Source: Actinomycetes bacterium (lineage in GTDB: Bacteria; Actinomycetota; Actinomycetes; Actinomycetales; Microbacteriaceae). Taken from it: a stretch of DNA of 19,664 nucleotides. Shown one piece after another: positions 1 through 7,791 of this stretch. The stretch lies in assembly GCA_023386675.1 (NCBI GenBank), contig JAEWJG010000093.1, positions 1-19,664 of the forward strand. The letters run 5' to 3'. The notes under the pieces are model-generated. The model had not been told where the DNA came from, did no database searches, and saw nothing but the letters and a program-made list of their open reading frames with translations. Positions within the stretch are counted from its first letter, which is position 1, and the number at the start of each line of letters is the position of its first letter. The position numbers and the translations under genes are program-made.

Positions 1-2
1 CG

Positions 3-1058
3 AGTATCCAGGCTCCGATCGGTGCTGCGGTGCCGGTGACTGCGGGCGGTAATGCCGTGTCGGTGATCGGCGACTCGTCGTCGACGGGTTCCTCGTCCTC
101 CGCTCCGGCGGCGGGCACCGGTTCGACCGCGACGTCGGGTGCGGGTTCGGAGGGTGGCATGTCCTCGGGCATCCAGGCTCCCATCGGTGCTGCAGTCCCG
201 GTGACCGCGGGCGGTAACGCGATCTCGGTGATCGGCGACTCGTCGACCTCGGGCGCGACCGCGACGGCCCCGGCCGCGAGCGGTGGTGGGTCCGCGACCT
301 CGGGTGCGGGTTCGGAGGGTGGCGTGCTCTCGGGCATCCAGGCTCCGATCGGTGCTGCACTCCCGGTGACTGCGGGCGGTAACGCAGTCTCGGTGATCGG
401 CGACTCGTCGACCTCGGGCGCGTCCACCACGGCTCCGTCCGCGGGCGGCTCGACGGCTGGCGGTCCGACCTCGGACGGCGGCGTGCTGACCGGCATCCAG
501 GTGCCGATCGGCGCAGGTGTCCCGGTCACCATCGGCGGCAACGGCATCTCCGTCGTCGGTGACTCCACCTCGACCGGTTCCACCAGCAGCGGCCCGGCCA
601 CCGGAGGCACCACAGGCGGGACGACGGGCGGCACCGATGGCGGCGGCCTCCTCGGCGGCATCGGCCTTCCGATCGGCGTCGGCGTGCCGGTGACCGTAGG
701 CGGCAACGCGATCAGTGTGGTCGGCGACAGCGACACCGCCGGCTCCGTCACGACGCCGGGCACCCCGACCCCGCCCACGACTCCGACCGACCCGACCACG
801 CCGACCACCCCGGTGACGCCGGTGACGGCCGGCCCCGACATCGCGACGGTGACCGCCTCGGCGGGCGCCACGACGATGCTCGCGGCGAGTGGCGCGAACG
901 GCGTGAACGTCTCGGCCGCCACGGCCGCAGGCTCCGCCCTCGCGTCCACCGGCTCGAACGAGCTCGACCTGGGCGCCCTGGGCGCGCTCCTCGCGCTGCT
1001 CGGGGTGATGCTGGTGTTCACGGCCGCCAACCGGCCGCGCCGCCACCACACCCGCTGA
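3..1058 (+). CDS. Chaplin-like repeat cell-wall protein with LAxTG sorting signal (5'-truncated)
   Basis: The reading frame is already open at the window edge, so the N-terminus and signal peptide lie upstream. The visible 352 residues hold five repeats of about 55 residues, each with a hydrophobic core of the type PIGAAVPVTAGGNAISVIGD, followed by Gly/Ser/Thr/Ala-rich linkers. Core spacing and the GGNxxSVxGD motif resemble the chaplin domain of Streptomyces, whose proteins assemble into hydrophobic surface amyloid. A Pro/Thr-rich stretch (about 745-830) could span the cell wall. The C-terminus has LASTG (939-953), a hydrophobic segment and a basic RPRRHH tail, the layout of a sortase substrate; long Streptomyces chaplins carry LAxTG. 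The visible part has no cysteine, although canonical chaplin domains usually have two. Role inferred: surface hydrophobicity or adhesion. A generic repeat adhesin is the alternative. Confidence 0.8.
   Translation, partial: SIQAPIGAAVPVTAGGNAVSVIGDSSSTGSSSSAPAAGTGSTATSGAGSEGGMSSGIQAPIGAAVPVTAGGNAISVIGDSSTSGATATAPAASGGGSATSGAGSEGGVLSGIQAPIGAALPVTAGGNAVSVIGDSSTSGASTTAPSAGGSTAGGPTSDGGVLTGIQVPIGAGVPVTIGGNGISVVGDSTSTGSTSSGPATGGTTGGTTGGTDGGGLLGGIGLPIGVGVPVTVGGNAISVVGDSDTAGSVTTPGTPTPPTTPTDPTTPTTPVTPVTAGPDIATVTASAGATTMLAASGANGVNVSAATAAGSALASTGSNELDLGALGALLALLGVMLVFTAANRPRRHHTR
6..749 (+). repeat. Five tandem in-frame repeats of about 165 bp in the chaplin-like gene
   Basis: Units begin with the codons for IQ(A/V)PIG or IGLPIG at 6, 171, 336, 495 and 660, giving periods of 165, 165, 159 and 165 bp, all multiples of three. 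The first three units are close to identical in DNA; the last two have drifted. This suggests recent duplication at the upstream side and possible copy-number change by recombination. Confidence 0.9.
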
Positions 1059-1072
1059 GTTCGGGCGATAAC

Positions 1073-1113
1073 TTCCCGGCACGTCGGCACCCCAGCCGCC
1101 GGCGTGCCGGGAA
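1073..1113 (+). terminator. Hairpin terminator after the chaplin-like gene
   Basis: A perfect 11-bp stem (TTCCCGGCACG at 1073-1083 pairing with 1103-1113) with a 19-nt loop lies 15 nt after the stop codon. There is no clear U-tract, as is common in high-GC actinobacteria. Confidence 0.6.
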
Positions 1114-1249
1114 CTCGTCGTGTCCGAAGCCAGCCGATGGGGCCACTCCGCCAATGCGCCATCGGTGGTGGTGTGAGGATGTGCGAAGAAGCATCGCGAC
1201 GAGCGTCGGCGGGAAGTCGTGGTCGTCGGCTTCGGCCTGAGCGCCCGGA

Positions 1250-1525
1250 TCAGAACCCGATCGGCCGGCCGGGGGTCAGCGGCTCGTCGTTGCCGATGAA
1301 GGCCTGGCCGTCGTTGTAGGCGCGTTCGCGTCGCTGCACCTCGGCGAGCAGCGCCTTGTTGATCATCTCCGACCAGCTGGTGTCGCGCTCGTCGAACGAT
1401 GTCTGGCGGTAGGCGGCGCGCGCTCTGTTGCGCATGGCGTCGGTGAGGTAGAAGGTCACCGTCGTCCGCTTCTTGGGGGTTTTCGGCGTCGCGTCGTCCG
1501 ATGGGGCGGATGCTGAATGGCCCAT
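1250..1525 (-). CDS. Ribbon-helix-helix ParB-like centromere/DNA-binding protein
   Basis: This 91-residue basic protein has a disordered N-terminus (1-20), then KKRTTVTFYLTDAMRNRARA, a typical RHH beta-strand plus helix, then TSWSEMINKALLAEVQRRE as the second helix. The tail (YNDGQAF...LTPGRPIGF) matches my recollection of the C-terminus of small actinobacterial plasmid ParB proteins, which bind centromere repeats and partner with a ParA ATPase. No ParA or replication gene is visible on either side, so it may be a chromosomal orphan, a remnant of an integrated plasmid, or a stand-alone repressor. The ATG start at 1525 is supported by AAAGGTGA six to seven nt upstream. Its leader is AT-richer than its surroundings, hinting at transfer. 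The family assignment is from motifs; the function is inferred. Confidence 0.75.
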   Translation of the reverse strand: MGHSASAPSDDATPKTPKKRTTVTFYLTDAMRNRARAAYRQTSFDERDTSWSEMINKALLAEVQRRERAYNDGQAFIGNDEPLTPGRPIGF

Positions 1526-1539
1526 GGCTCACCTTTCGG

Positions 1540-1666
1540 CATATCGGATGTCGATGTCTATCTGAGATACATACTAATCGTTCCACCCCGGGGCTAGCCA
1601 GATTCCACAGGGGCTAAGCATGCTTTATATGCCCGAATTCACACGCATGGCATGTAATGCCAGCAA
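1540..1666 (-). promoter_or_regulatory. AT-richer leader with possible promoter and operator of the RHH gene
   Basis: The 141-bp gap upstream of the RHH start is less GC-rich than its flanks. On the minus strand it contains a TATAAA box (1629-1624), a second -10-like TAGTAT (1576-1571), a short dyad TATCT-G-AGATA (1559-1569) and two abutting GACATC boxes (about 1545-1556). RHH proteins commonly bind short direct or inverted repeats in their own promoter, so autoregulation is plausible. No convincing -35 could be fixed. Confidence 0.3.
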
Positions 1667-2707
1667 TCAGTGGGAGAGGCGCTCGACGATCGACCCGAAC
1701 AGCTCGGGGCGTCGCGCTGCGGTGGAGACGATCCGCGGCCGATACCGGGAACGCGCCGCCACGACGAGCGCTGATGTCAGCATCCGGAAGTCCCGCGTCG
1801 TCGCCCGCCAAGCCCGCTCGTACTGCTCGGTGTCGCCCGCGCGCACGGCCGCGATCGCCGCGCGTGCCTGCGCGAAGCCGACGCGCATCCCTTCACCGGT
1901 GAGCGCATCCACATAGCCGGACGCGTCCCCGGCGAGCAGCACACGCCCTGTCGAGCGCGACCGCGCCCGCTGCAGCAGCGGCCCGGCACCTCGTGGATCC
2001 GTCACAGCGGCGATCCCGTCCAGCCGTCCGGCGAGCTCCGGGATGCCCGCGATCACAGCATCCACGTCCAGCGGCCGCGCGCCCAGCACGGCGACGCCGA
2101 CGGTCTTCTCGTCCACCGGTGTGACGTATGCCTCCGCGCCGTCCGACCCGTGCACTTCGACGAGCGAGGTCCACGGCTCCACGGCGAAATGCTTGCGCAG
2201 CCCGAACCGGCGGCGTGAACCGGGCTGCGACCGTCCGTCGAGGCCCACCATCCGCCGCACGGGGGAGTGGAGGCCGTCGGCCGCGATCACCCAGGGGGCG
2301 TCGACGGTCTGTCCGTCGCTGAGCGTGAGCGCCGCGCCGTCCCTGCGCTGGGTCACCCCGGTGACCTTCGCGTGGATGCGGTGTGCGCCGAGCTCGGCGG
2401 CGCGCTCGGCCAGCGCCTGATGCAGGACGGTCCGTCGCACGCCGCGGCCCGGACGCTCGGCGAACCGGTGCTCGACGCGGGAGGCGGCGTCGATGTACGC
2501 GATGCCGTCGAGGCGGCGCCCGGCCGGGTCCACGCCGATGCGGTGCAGGGCCGCCAGCGCGCCGGGCATCAGCCCCTCGCCGCACGCCTTGTCGATGGGC
2601 CCGACGCGCGGCTCGACCAGCACGACATCCATGCCGTCGATCCGTGCCTCGATCGCGCACGCCAGCCCGATCGGCCCTCCGCCGACGACGACGACATCCG
2701 GTCTCAT
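1667..2707 (-). CDS. FAD-dependent oxidoreductase (geranylgeranyl reductase/hydroxylase-like) of the type III PKS operon
   Basis: The 346-residue protein begins MRPDVVVVGGGPIGLACAIE, a Rossmann dinucleotide-binding GxGxxG loop at residues 9-14, and has DKACGEGL, a sequence typical of the geranylgeranyl-reductase branch of FAD enzymes. A second FAD motif, LLAGDASGYVDALTGEGM, lies in the C-terminal third. The ATG at 2707 overlaps the stop of the upstream methyltransferase gene by 4 bp (ATGA), so translation is probably coupled. In srsABC of Streptomyces griseus the third gene is a flavoprotein that hydroxylates the alkylresorcinol ring; this gene holds the same position. Hydroxylation, or reduction of an isoprenoid or polyketide product, are both possible; the exact reaction is inferred from context. 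The ring substrate should be membrane-associated. Confidence 0.85.
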   Translation of the reverse strand: MRPDVVVVGGGPIGLACAIEARIDGMDVVLVEPRVGPIDKACGEGLMPGALAALHRIGVDPAGRRLDGIAYIDAASRVEHRFAERPGRGVRRTVLHQALAERAAELGAHRIHAKVTGVTQRRDGAALTLSDGQTVDAPWVIAADGLHSPVRRMVGLDGRSQPGSRRRFGLRKHFAVEPWTSLVEVHGSDGAEAYVTPVDEKTVGVAVLGARPLDVDAVIAGIPELAGRLDGIAAVTDPRGAGPLLQRARSRSTGRVLLAGDASGYVDALTGEGMRVGFAQARAAIAAVRAGDTEQYERAWRATTRDFRMLTSALVVAARSRYRPRIVSTAARRPELFGSIVERLSH

Positions 2708-3231
2708 GCGCGGGCGGGCTCCCCGAGCACCGTGGCGAGGGCGCGGTTCTCGCACCGGATGCGGACGACGAGCAACCAGGCGTTCAGCACCGTGAAGACG
2801 AGGGCCGTGATCCACGCGGTGTGCACGAGCGGCAGAGCGAAACCCTCCACCACGACCGCCACGTAGTTGGGATGGGTGAGCCAACGGTAGGGGCCGCGGC
2901 GCACGAGCGGGAGGTCGCGCACGACGATCACCCGGGTGTTCCAGCGCGGTCCCAGCGTGGCGATGCACCACCAGCGCAGGGCCTGGCTGGCGAGGACCAG
3001 CGCGAGCATCGGCCAGCCGAGCCACGGGATGAACGGCCGGTCGAGAAACCACACCTCGGCGAGACACGCGAGCAGCAGCCCGGTGTGCAGCGCGACCATC
3101 GGCGGGAAGTGACCCCGCCCGAACTCGACGCCGCCGCGCGCGAAGGACCACTTCGCATTGCGGGCGGACACGATCAGCTCGGCGATGCGCTCGGCGCCGG
3201 TGGCGAGGATGAGGACGGTGTACCAGATCAC
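2704..3231 (-). CDS. Isoprenylcysteine carboxyl methyltransferase-like membrane methyltransferase (SrsB/BpsB-like)
   Basis: The 175-residue protein is almost entirely hydrophobic with about four to five membrane segments. Its C-terminal half carries LVRRGPYRWLTHPNYVAVVV, the GPY-x3-RHPNY-type signature of the ICMT/phospholipid methyltransferase fold that binds S-adenosylmethionine. Members next to type III polyketide synthases (SrsB in S. griseus, BpsB in Bacillus subtilis) methylate hydroxyls of alkylresorcinols or alkylpyrones. The start is GTG at 3231, 30 bp after the PKS stop, and the gene overlaps the following FAD gene by 4 bp. The likely role is O-methylation of the PKS product at the membrane, inferred from fold and neighbours. 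Confidence 0.85.
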   Translation of the reverse strand: MIWYTVLILATGAERIAELIVSARNAKWSFARGGVEFGRGHFPPMVALHTGLLLACLAEVWFLDRPFIPWLGWPMLALVLASQALRWWCIATLGPRWNTRVIVVRDLPLVRRGPYRWLTHPNYVAVVVEGFALPLVHTAWITALVFTVLNAWLLVVRIRCENRALATVLGEPARA

Positions 3232-3261
3232 GACGCAGCCCCCATCACGACGCGAACCGGC

Positions 3262-4383
3262 TCACGAGGCGATCGCCGGGGCGGGCGTGCTCACGGCCAC
3301 CGGCGCCGCGCGGCGCTCGCCGTCGGTCCACCGCAGGAGCACGAGCTCGCTGGTCACCCCTGGGCCGAGTGCGAACAGCAACCCGATCGTCCCGGCCGGG
3401 TGCACGTCCAGCTGCTCCGCCAGCACGTGGAGCACCGCGGCGGACGACAGGTTGCCGACGTTCGCGAGCGACCGCCAGCTGGCGTCGAGCGCGCCCTCCG
3501 GCAGGTCGAGGGCCTGCGAGAACGCCTCCAGGACCTTCGGGCCGCCGGGATGCGCGGCCCACGCGCCGACGTCCGACACCTCGAGTCCGTGGGCGGCGAG
3601 GATGCCGCGGGCGTCTCCGGCGAAATTCCGGTCGATCACTTCCGGGACGCCGGCGCTGAGCACGATGCGGAACCCGGTCCCGCCGATGTCCCAGCCGATC
3701 ACATCCGCCGTGTCGGGATAGATGTGGCTGCGCGAGTCCACGACCTCCGGTCCCGCGAGCCCCAGCTCCTCGGCGCGCCGGTCGCCGACCATGACGACCG
3801 CGGCGGCGCCGTCGCCGAACAGACCGCTGGCGACGATGTTCGCCATGGAGTCGTCGCTCGCCTGCACGGTCAGCGAGCACAGCTCCACCGACAGCAGCAC
3901 GGCGACCTCGCCCGGGTGCCCTGCCAGGTAGTCGTTGACGCGGGCGATCCCCGCGGCGCCCGCGACGCATCCCAGTCCGAAGCTCGGCAGGCGCTTGACG
4001 TCGGGACGCAGGCCCAGCCGTGACACCAGCTGCGCGTCGATCGAGGGGGCCGCAATGCCGGTGACGGAGGTGAAGAGGAGGAAGTCCACGTCGGCCGGCT
4101 GGAGCCCGGCCGATGAGAGCGCGGCGGTGAGGGCCCGCTCGGCGAGCGACGTGCCCTCGGCGATGAAGTAGTCGTTCGACTCCTGGAACGACGCCAGCGA
4201 GCTGTACTGCTCGAGCGGCATCACGAGGCTGCGCGTCTGGACGCCGGAGGAGGCGTGGATGCGGCGCATCACCTGCTGTCGCGCGGGGTCGGACGTGATC
4301 ATCGCGAGCAGCGCCGCGGTGATCTCCCCCTGGCTGTAGCTCCGGGCGGGGAGGACCGGCGCGACCGAGACGATTCGACTCAC
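3262..4383 (-). CDS. Type III polyketide synthase (alkylresorcinol/alkylpyrone synthase type)
   Basis: This 373-residue chalcone/stilbene-synthase-fold enzyme has the complete catalytic triad: Cys139 in FGLGCVAGAAG, His278 in AAHPGGPKV and Asn311 in NVGNLSSA. It also has the C-terminal GPG loop in LFALGPGVTSE. Such enzymes extend a fatty acyl starter with malonyl-CoA and cyclise the chain to resorcinols or pyrones. It is the first gene of an operon with a methyltransferase and an FAD enzyme, as in srsABC. I chose GTG at 4383 because the family N-terminus fits MSRIVSVAPVLP; the open frame extends upstream to an ATG at 4467, but that extension enters the preceding terminator hairpin. The GTG has no good Shine-Dalgarno, and a TACGTT -10-like box sits six nt before it, so the mRNA may be leaderless. 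Starter chain and product cannot be read from sequence. Confidence 0.93.
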   Translation of the reverse strand: MSRIVSVAPVLPARSYSQGEITAALLAMITSDPARQQVMRRIHASSGVQTRSLVMPLEQYSSLASFQESNDYFIAEGTSLAERALTAALSSAGLQPADVDFLLFTSVTGIAAPSIDAQLVSRLGLRPDVKRLPSFGLGCVAGAAGIARVNDYLAGHPGEVAVLLSVELCSLTVQASDDSMANIVASGLFGDGAAAVVMVGDRRAEELGLAGPEVVDSRSHIYPDTADVIGWDIGGTGFRIVLSAGVPEVIDRNFAGDARGILAAHGLEVSDVGAWAAHPGGPKVLEAFSQALDLPEGALDASWRSLANVGNLSSAAVLHVLAEQLDVHPAGTIGLLFALGPGVTSELVLLRWTDGERRAAPVAVSTPAPAIAS

Positions 4384-4460
4384 AAGCGCAACGTACCACC
4401 GCGCTTCTCCCCGGGGGCCGCCCGTCGGCGAACACCCAGCCCCGGCGTCGAAGCAGCCCC

Positions 4461-4517
4461 CGAGCACAGGAAAAACGCTCCGGATCCGGGCGGATCGGAG
4501 CGTTTTCCCTGTGCTCG
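4461..4517 (-). terminator. Long hairpin terminator of the mannitol operon
   Basis: Arms at 4461-4482 and 4496-4517 form a 22-bp stem with one mismatch around a 13-nt loop. It starts 10 nt after the mtlD stop and separates the mannitol operon from the PKS operon on the same strand. A/T runs (AAAA, TTTT) lie inside the stem rather than after it. Confidence 0.8.
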
Positions 4518-4527
4518 ACGGCGTGGG

Positions 4528-5700
4528 TCAGAGGGACTCGTCGCGGCGGTCCTGCTGGGCCTTCGTGACGACGGCGGTCAGCGGGTCGTGGAGGGGCTCG
4601 CCAGGGGCGACGCCCATGACCTCCTCGACGATCGCGGACGCATCCGCCTCGTCCAGCAGACGCTGCAACTCGACGCTCTGGCTGTCCTCGGGGACGTCGA
4701 ACCGCAGGGCGGCGGCGATCGCGGTCAGCAGCGCCTCCGGGATGCCGCCCACATGCTCCGCGAAGTCGGACGCCGGGCCGACGAACCGGTCGTTGCGACC
4801 CAGTTTGCGGATCGGCTCGCGGCCGACGCGGGTGACCTCGTCCACCAGGTACGGGTTGGCGAACCGGCCGAGGATCTTCGCGCGGTACGCGGCCAGCTCC
4901 TCCTCGGGCAGCCCGTGCTTCGCGGTGAGCGCCGCGGACGTCTCCCGCAGCGCCGCCTCGGCCGCCTCCCGCACCGCGGGGATGCCGACGGCCTCGCTGA
5001 TCGTCGTCGCACCCTCCAGGAAGCCCGTGTAGGCGACGGTCGCGTGCCCGGTGTTCACGGTGAACAGCTTGCGCTCGATGTAGGGGCCGAGCGAGTCCAC
5101 GAAGTGCGCGCCGGGGATGCGTGGCTCGCGGCCGCCGAACGGCGTGCGATCCACCACCCACTCGTAGAACGTCTCCACGGTGACGTCGATGCCGGCGTCG
5201 GGCGCCTGAGCGGGGACGATCCGGTCGACGGCCGTGTTCGCGAAGACGGCGCGGGCGCCGAGCTCCTCGCGGGTGTCGTCGTCCGGCAGGCCGTCCATCA
5301 GCTCGGCGGCCAGCAGGTCGGATGCGCCGATCGCGTTCTCGCACGCCATCACCGCGAGGCGCGGCGCGTCCTCGGCGCGGGCGGCGAGCCCGCGGGCGAT
5401 TACCGGGGCGACGAAGCGGAGGATGCGCGGGCCGACCGCGGTCGTGACGACATCCGCCGTCGCGATCTCGGCGACCAGCGCCTCCTCGTCCGACGCGCTG
5501 TTGATCGCCCGGAACCCGGTGACCGTCTTGGTCTCCGACTCCTCGCCCACCAGGTGGACGTCGTAGGAGTCGGCTGCGGCCAGCGCATCGATCAGCTCGG
5601 CGTTGACGTCGGCGAACACGACCTCGTACCCGGCTTCGTGGAGCAGGAGCCCCACGAAGCCGCGTCCGATGTTGCCCGCACCGAAGTGGACGGCCTTCAC
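4528..5700 (-). CDS. mtlD: Mannitol-1-phosphate 5-dehydrogenase
   Basis: It oxidises mannitol-1-phosphate to fructose-6-phosphate with NAD+ in the cytosol, linking mannitol uptake to glycolysis. The 390-residue length is usual for the family. The N-terminus MKAVHFGAGNIGRGFVG is the NAD-binding Rossmann loop. The catalytic lysine is Lys211 in ERKLFTVNTGHATVAY, the signature of the long-chain polyol dehydrogenases. FVGPASDF and ILGRFANPYLVDEV also match MtlD. The GTG start at 5700 has a strong AAGGGGAT ribosome-binding site that overlaps the mtlF stop, 12 bp upstream. It is the last gene of the operon and is followed by a hairpin terminator. Confidence 0.97.
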   Translation of the reverse strand: MKAVHFGAGNIGRGFVGLLLHEAGYEVVFADVNAELIDALAAADSYDVHLVGEESETKTVTGFRAINSASDEEALVAEIATADVVTTAVGPRILRFVAPVIARGLAARAEDAPRLAVMACENAIGASDLLAAELMDGLPDDDTREELGARAVFANTAVDRIVPAQAPDAGIDVTVETFYEWVVDRTPFGGREPRIPGAHFVDSLGPYIERKLFTVNTGHATVAYTGFLEGATTISEAVGIPAVREAAEAALRETSAALTAKHGLPEEELAAYRAKILGRFANPYLVDEVTRVGREPIRKLGRNDRFVGPASDFAEHVGGIPEALLTAIAAALRFDVPEDSQSVELQRLLDEADASAIVEEVMGVAPGEPLHDPLTAVVTKAQQDRRDESL

Positions 5701-5712
5701 GCTGCGATCCCC

Positions 5713-6150
5713 TTACTCGTTGACGTCGCCGAGGAGCGCGTACATGGCGTCCGCGTCCGGGGCGTCGAGCAGCTTCTGCACGTCGTCCTCCTCCGAGAAG
5801 AGGATGGCGATCTTGGACAGGATCTCGAGGTGCTCGTTGTTCTGGCCGGCGATGCCGACGACGAACCGCACCTCCTCGCCGCCCCAGTCGAGCGGCGAGG
5901 AGTAGCGGATGAAGGACAGTGCCGACCGCTTGATCTCGTCCTTGGACTCGTTGGTGCCGTGCGGGATGGCGAGGCCGTTCCCCATGAAGGTGGAGACGGT
6001 GTTCTCGCGGTCCTGCATCGAGTCGACGTAGCCGGGCTCGACGGCGCCCGCCCTCACGAGCAGCTCACCCGCCTCCCGGATCGCGTCCTCCCGCGTGGTC
6101 GCGGAGCCCGCGGCCACGACGTTCGCCCGGTCGAGAATCTGGTCGGTCAT
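5713..6150 (-). CDS. mtlF: PTS mannitol-specific EIIA
   Basis: This 145-residue EIIA of the mannitol/fructose family accepts phosphate from HPr on His64 (GLAIPHGT) and passes it to the EIIB domain of MtlA. The Arg-containing SMQDRENTVSTFMGNG segment and LSKIAILFSEEDDVQKLL are typical of MtlF. The ATG at 6150 overlaps the mtlA stop by 4 bp (ATGA), so the two are translationally coupled. In E. coli this domain is fused to MtlA; here it is a separate gene, as in many Gram-positives. Confidence 0.95.
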   Translation of the reverse strand: MTDQILDRANVVAAGSATTREDAIREAGELLVRAGAVEPGYVDSMQDRENTVSTFMGNGLAIPHGTNESKDEIKRSALSFIRYSSPLDWGGEEVRFVVGIAGQNNEHLEILSKIAILFSEEDDVQKLLDAPDADAMYALLGDVNE

Positions 6151-7760
6151 TTGGTGGCGTCCTCCGTGGTCTTCTGTTGGTTGGCGACGAGGTCGACGAC
6201 CTCGTCGTACTTGGGGCTGTTCATGAAGTTGTCGACCGAAACGTGGAGCGAGTTCGGCGACTGGCCCTTCGCGCGGTCGGTGAGCTCGCGCTGCGTGATG
6301 ACCAGGTCGGCGGTGCCGTCGAGGTTGCTGATGGCCTGGTTGGTCACCGTCACCCCTTCGACGCCGGCCTTCTTGATCTTGTTGCGCAGCACGGACGCGC
6401 CCATCGCGCTCGAACCCATCCCAGCGTCGCACGCGAACACGATGTTCTGCACCAGTCGCTTCGTGGCGTCGCCCTCGGCGTCGCCGGTGTCGTGCTCGCC
6501 CTCCTGGACCAGGCCCTCGAGCACCGAGGACTGCTTGCCCTTGTTCGCCTCGGTCTGCGCGACGGCGGCGGACAGGTCGCCGGCGTTGCCCGCGGCGAGG
6601 TCGCGCTTGCGGCTGGCCCGCAGGATGATCGACGCCACGATGAACGCGACGGTGGCGGCGAGGACGACCGAGAGGATCACGCCGACGAAGCTGTCGCCGG
6701 GGGTCTGCAGCAGCACGGCGATGATCGATCCGGGGGAGGCCGGGGCGCGGAGGCCTGAGTTGAACGTGACGTTGGTCGCGATGCCGGTCATGCCGCCGAG
6801 GATGGCCGCGATGATGATGGCCGGCTTCATGAGCACGTAGGGGAAGTAGATCTCGTGGATGCCGCCGACGAACTGGATCAGCGCGGCGCCCGGGGCGCTC
6901 GCCTTGGCGATGCCGAGGCCGAAGATCGAGTACGCGATCAGGATGCCGAAGCCGGGGCCGGGGTTGGCCTCCAGCAGGAACAGGATCGACTTGCCGGTCT
7001 GCTGCGCCTGCTCGACGCCGAGCGGGGTGAGCACACCGTGGTTGATGGCGTTGTTGAGGAACAGCACCTTGCCCGGCTCGATCAGGATGCTCGCGAGCGG
7101 CAGCAGGTGCGCCGAGACGAGCCAGTTGACCGCGCCGCCGAGCACCGAGCTGAGCCACTCGACGATCGGCGCGATGCCGAAGAAGGCGGCGATCGACAAC
7201 AGCATGCCGACGATGCCGGCGGAGAAGTTGTTGACCAGCATCTCGAAGCCGGCCTTGATCCTGCCCTCCCAGAGGCGGTCGACCTGCTTCATGATCCACG
7301 CGGCGCCCGGGCCGAGGATCATCGCGCCGATGAACATCGGGATGGTCGAGCCCACGATCACGCCCATGGTCGCGATCGCGCCGACCACGCCGCCGCGGAC
7401 GCCGTAGACCATCCGGCCGCCGGTGTTCGCGATGAGCAGCGGGAGCAGGTACGTGATCATCGGGCTGACCAGGCCGACGTACTGCGAGAAGGTGTGACCG
7501 CTCGGGTCCTGTGCGAGCACGGTCGCCGCGCCCTGCCAGCCGACCTTGGCCTGGTCGCCGAAGCCGCCGAGGATCGGGCTGATCGCCCATCCGGTGTTCT
7601 GCAGCCATCCGGTCGCGATGAACAGGGCCGTGATGAACCCCCACGCGATGAACGCGGGGATGTTCGGCATGACCATGTTGGAGAGGAAGGTGCCGAAGCG
7701 CTGCACGTGGACGCGTGCGCTGCTCGGCTTCTTCGGCGTCGTCGCTGTCGCCGTCGTCAT
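6147..7760 (-). CDS. mtlA: PTS mannitol-specific transporter EIICB
   Basis: The 537-residue membrane permease imports mannitol and phosphorylates it. The EIIC part (about 20-360) has multiple membrane segments and the landmark motifs NNAINHGVLTPLG and GGIHEIYFPYVLM. A hydrophilic linker follows, then the EIIB domain with the phosphocysteine Cys444 in FACDAGMGSSAMGAS. There is no EIIA domain; that is the next gene, mtlF. The start is ATG at 7760 (MTTATATTPKK), because the upstream in-frame extension to 7850 overlaps ptsI and lacks a domain. A GAGG box lies about ten nt upstream. The gap to ptsI is 31 bp, consistent with one operon. Confidence 0.96.
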   Translation of the reverse strand: MTTATATTPKKPSSARVHVQRFGTFLSNMVMPNIPAFIAWGFITALFIATGWLQNTGWAISPILGGFGDQAKVGWQGAATVLAQDPSGHTFSQYVGLVSPMITYLLPLLIANTGGRMVYGVRGGVVGAIATMGVIVGSTIPMFIGAMILGPGAAWIMKQVDRLWEGRIKAGFEMLVNNFSAGIVGMLLSIAAFFGIAPIVEWLSSVLGGAVNWLVSAHLLPLASILIEPGKVLFLNNAINHGVLTPLGVEQAQQTGKSILFLLEANPGPGFGILIAYSIFGLGIAKASAPGAALIQFVGGIHEIYFPYVLMKPAIIIAAILGGMTGIATNVTFNSGLRAPASPGSIIAVLLQTPGDSFVGVILSVVLAATVAFIVASIILRASRKRDLAAGNAGDLSAAVAQTEANKGKQSSVLEGLVQEGEHDTGDAEGDATKRLVQNIVFACDAGMGSSAMGASVLRNKIKKAGVEGVTVTNQAISNLDGTADLVITQRELTDRAKGQSPNSLHVSVDNFMNSPKYDEVVDLVANQQKTTEDATK

Positions 7761-7791
7761 GAGGGTGCCTCGTTTCTGGGTGTGTCGGGGG

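Noticed and set aside
1104..1319. A 71-codon plus-strand open frame after the chaplin-like gene.
   Set aside because: Starts inside the terminator hairpin and runs antisense into the RHH gene, with no ribosome-binding site and no recognisable motif.
3245..5344. A 699-codon minus-strand frame overlapping the PKS and mtlD in another phase.
   Set aside because: Arg/Gly-rich translation with no motif, crossing a strong terminator and two clearly identified genes.
4255..6840. An 861-codon plus-strand open frame opposite mtlD, mtlF and mtlA.
   Set aside because: It is the antisense of well-recognised PTS and dehydrogenase genes; the high-GC third-position bias removes stop codons from the opposite strand. 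Its translation is low-complexity and Arg/Asp/Gly-rich with no domain.
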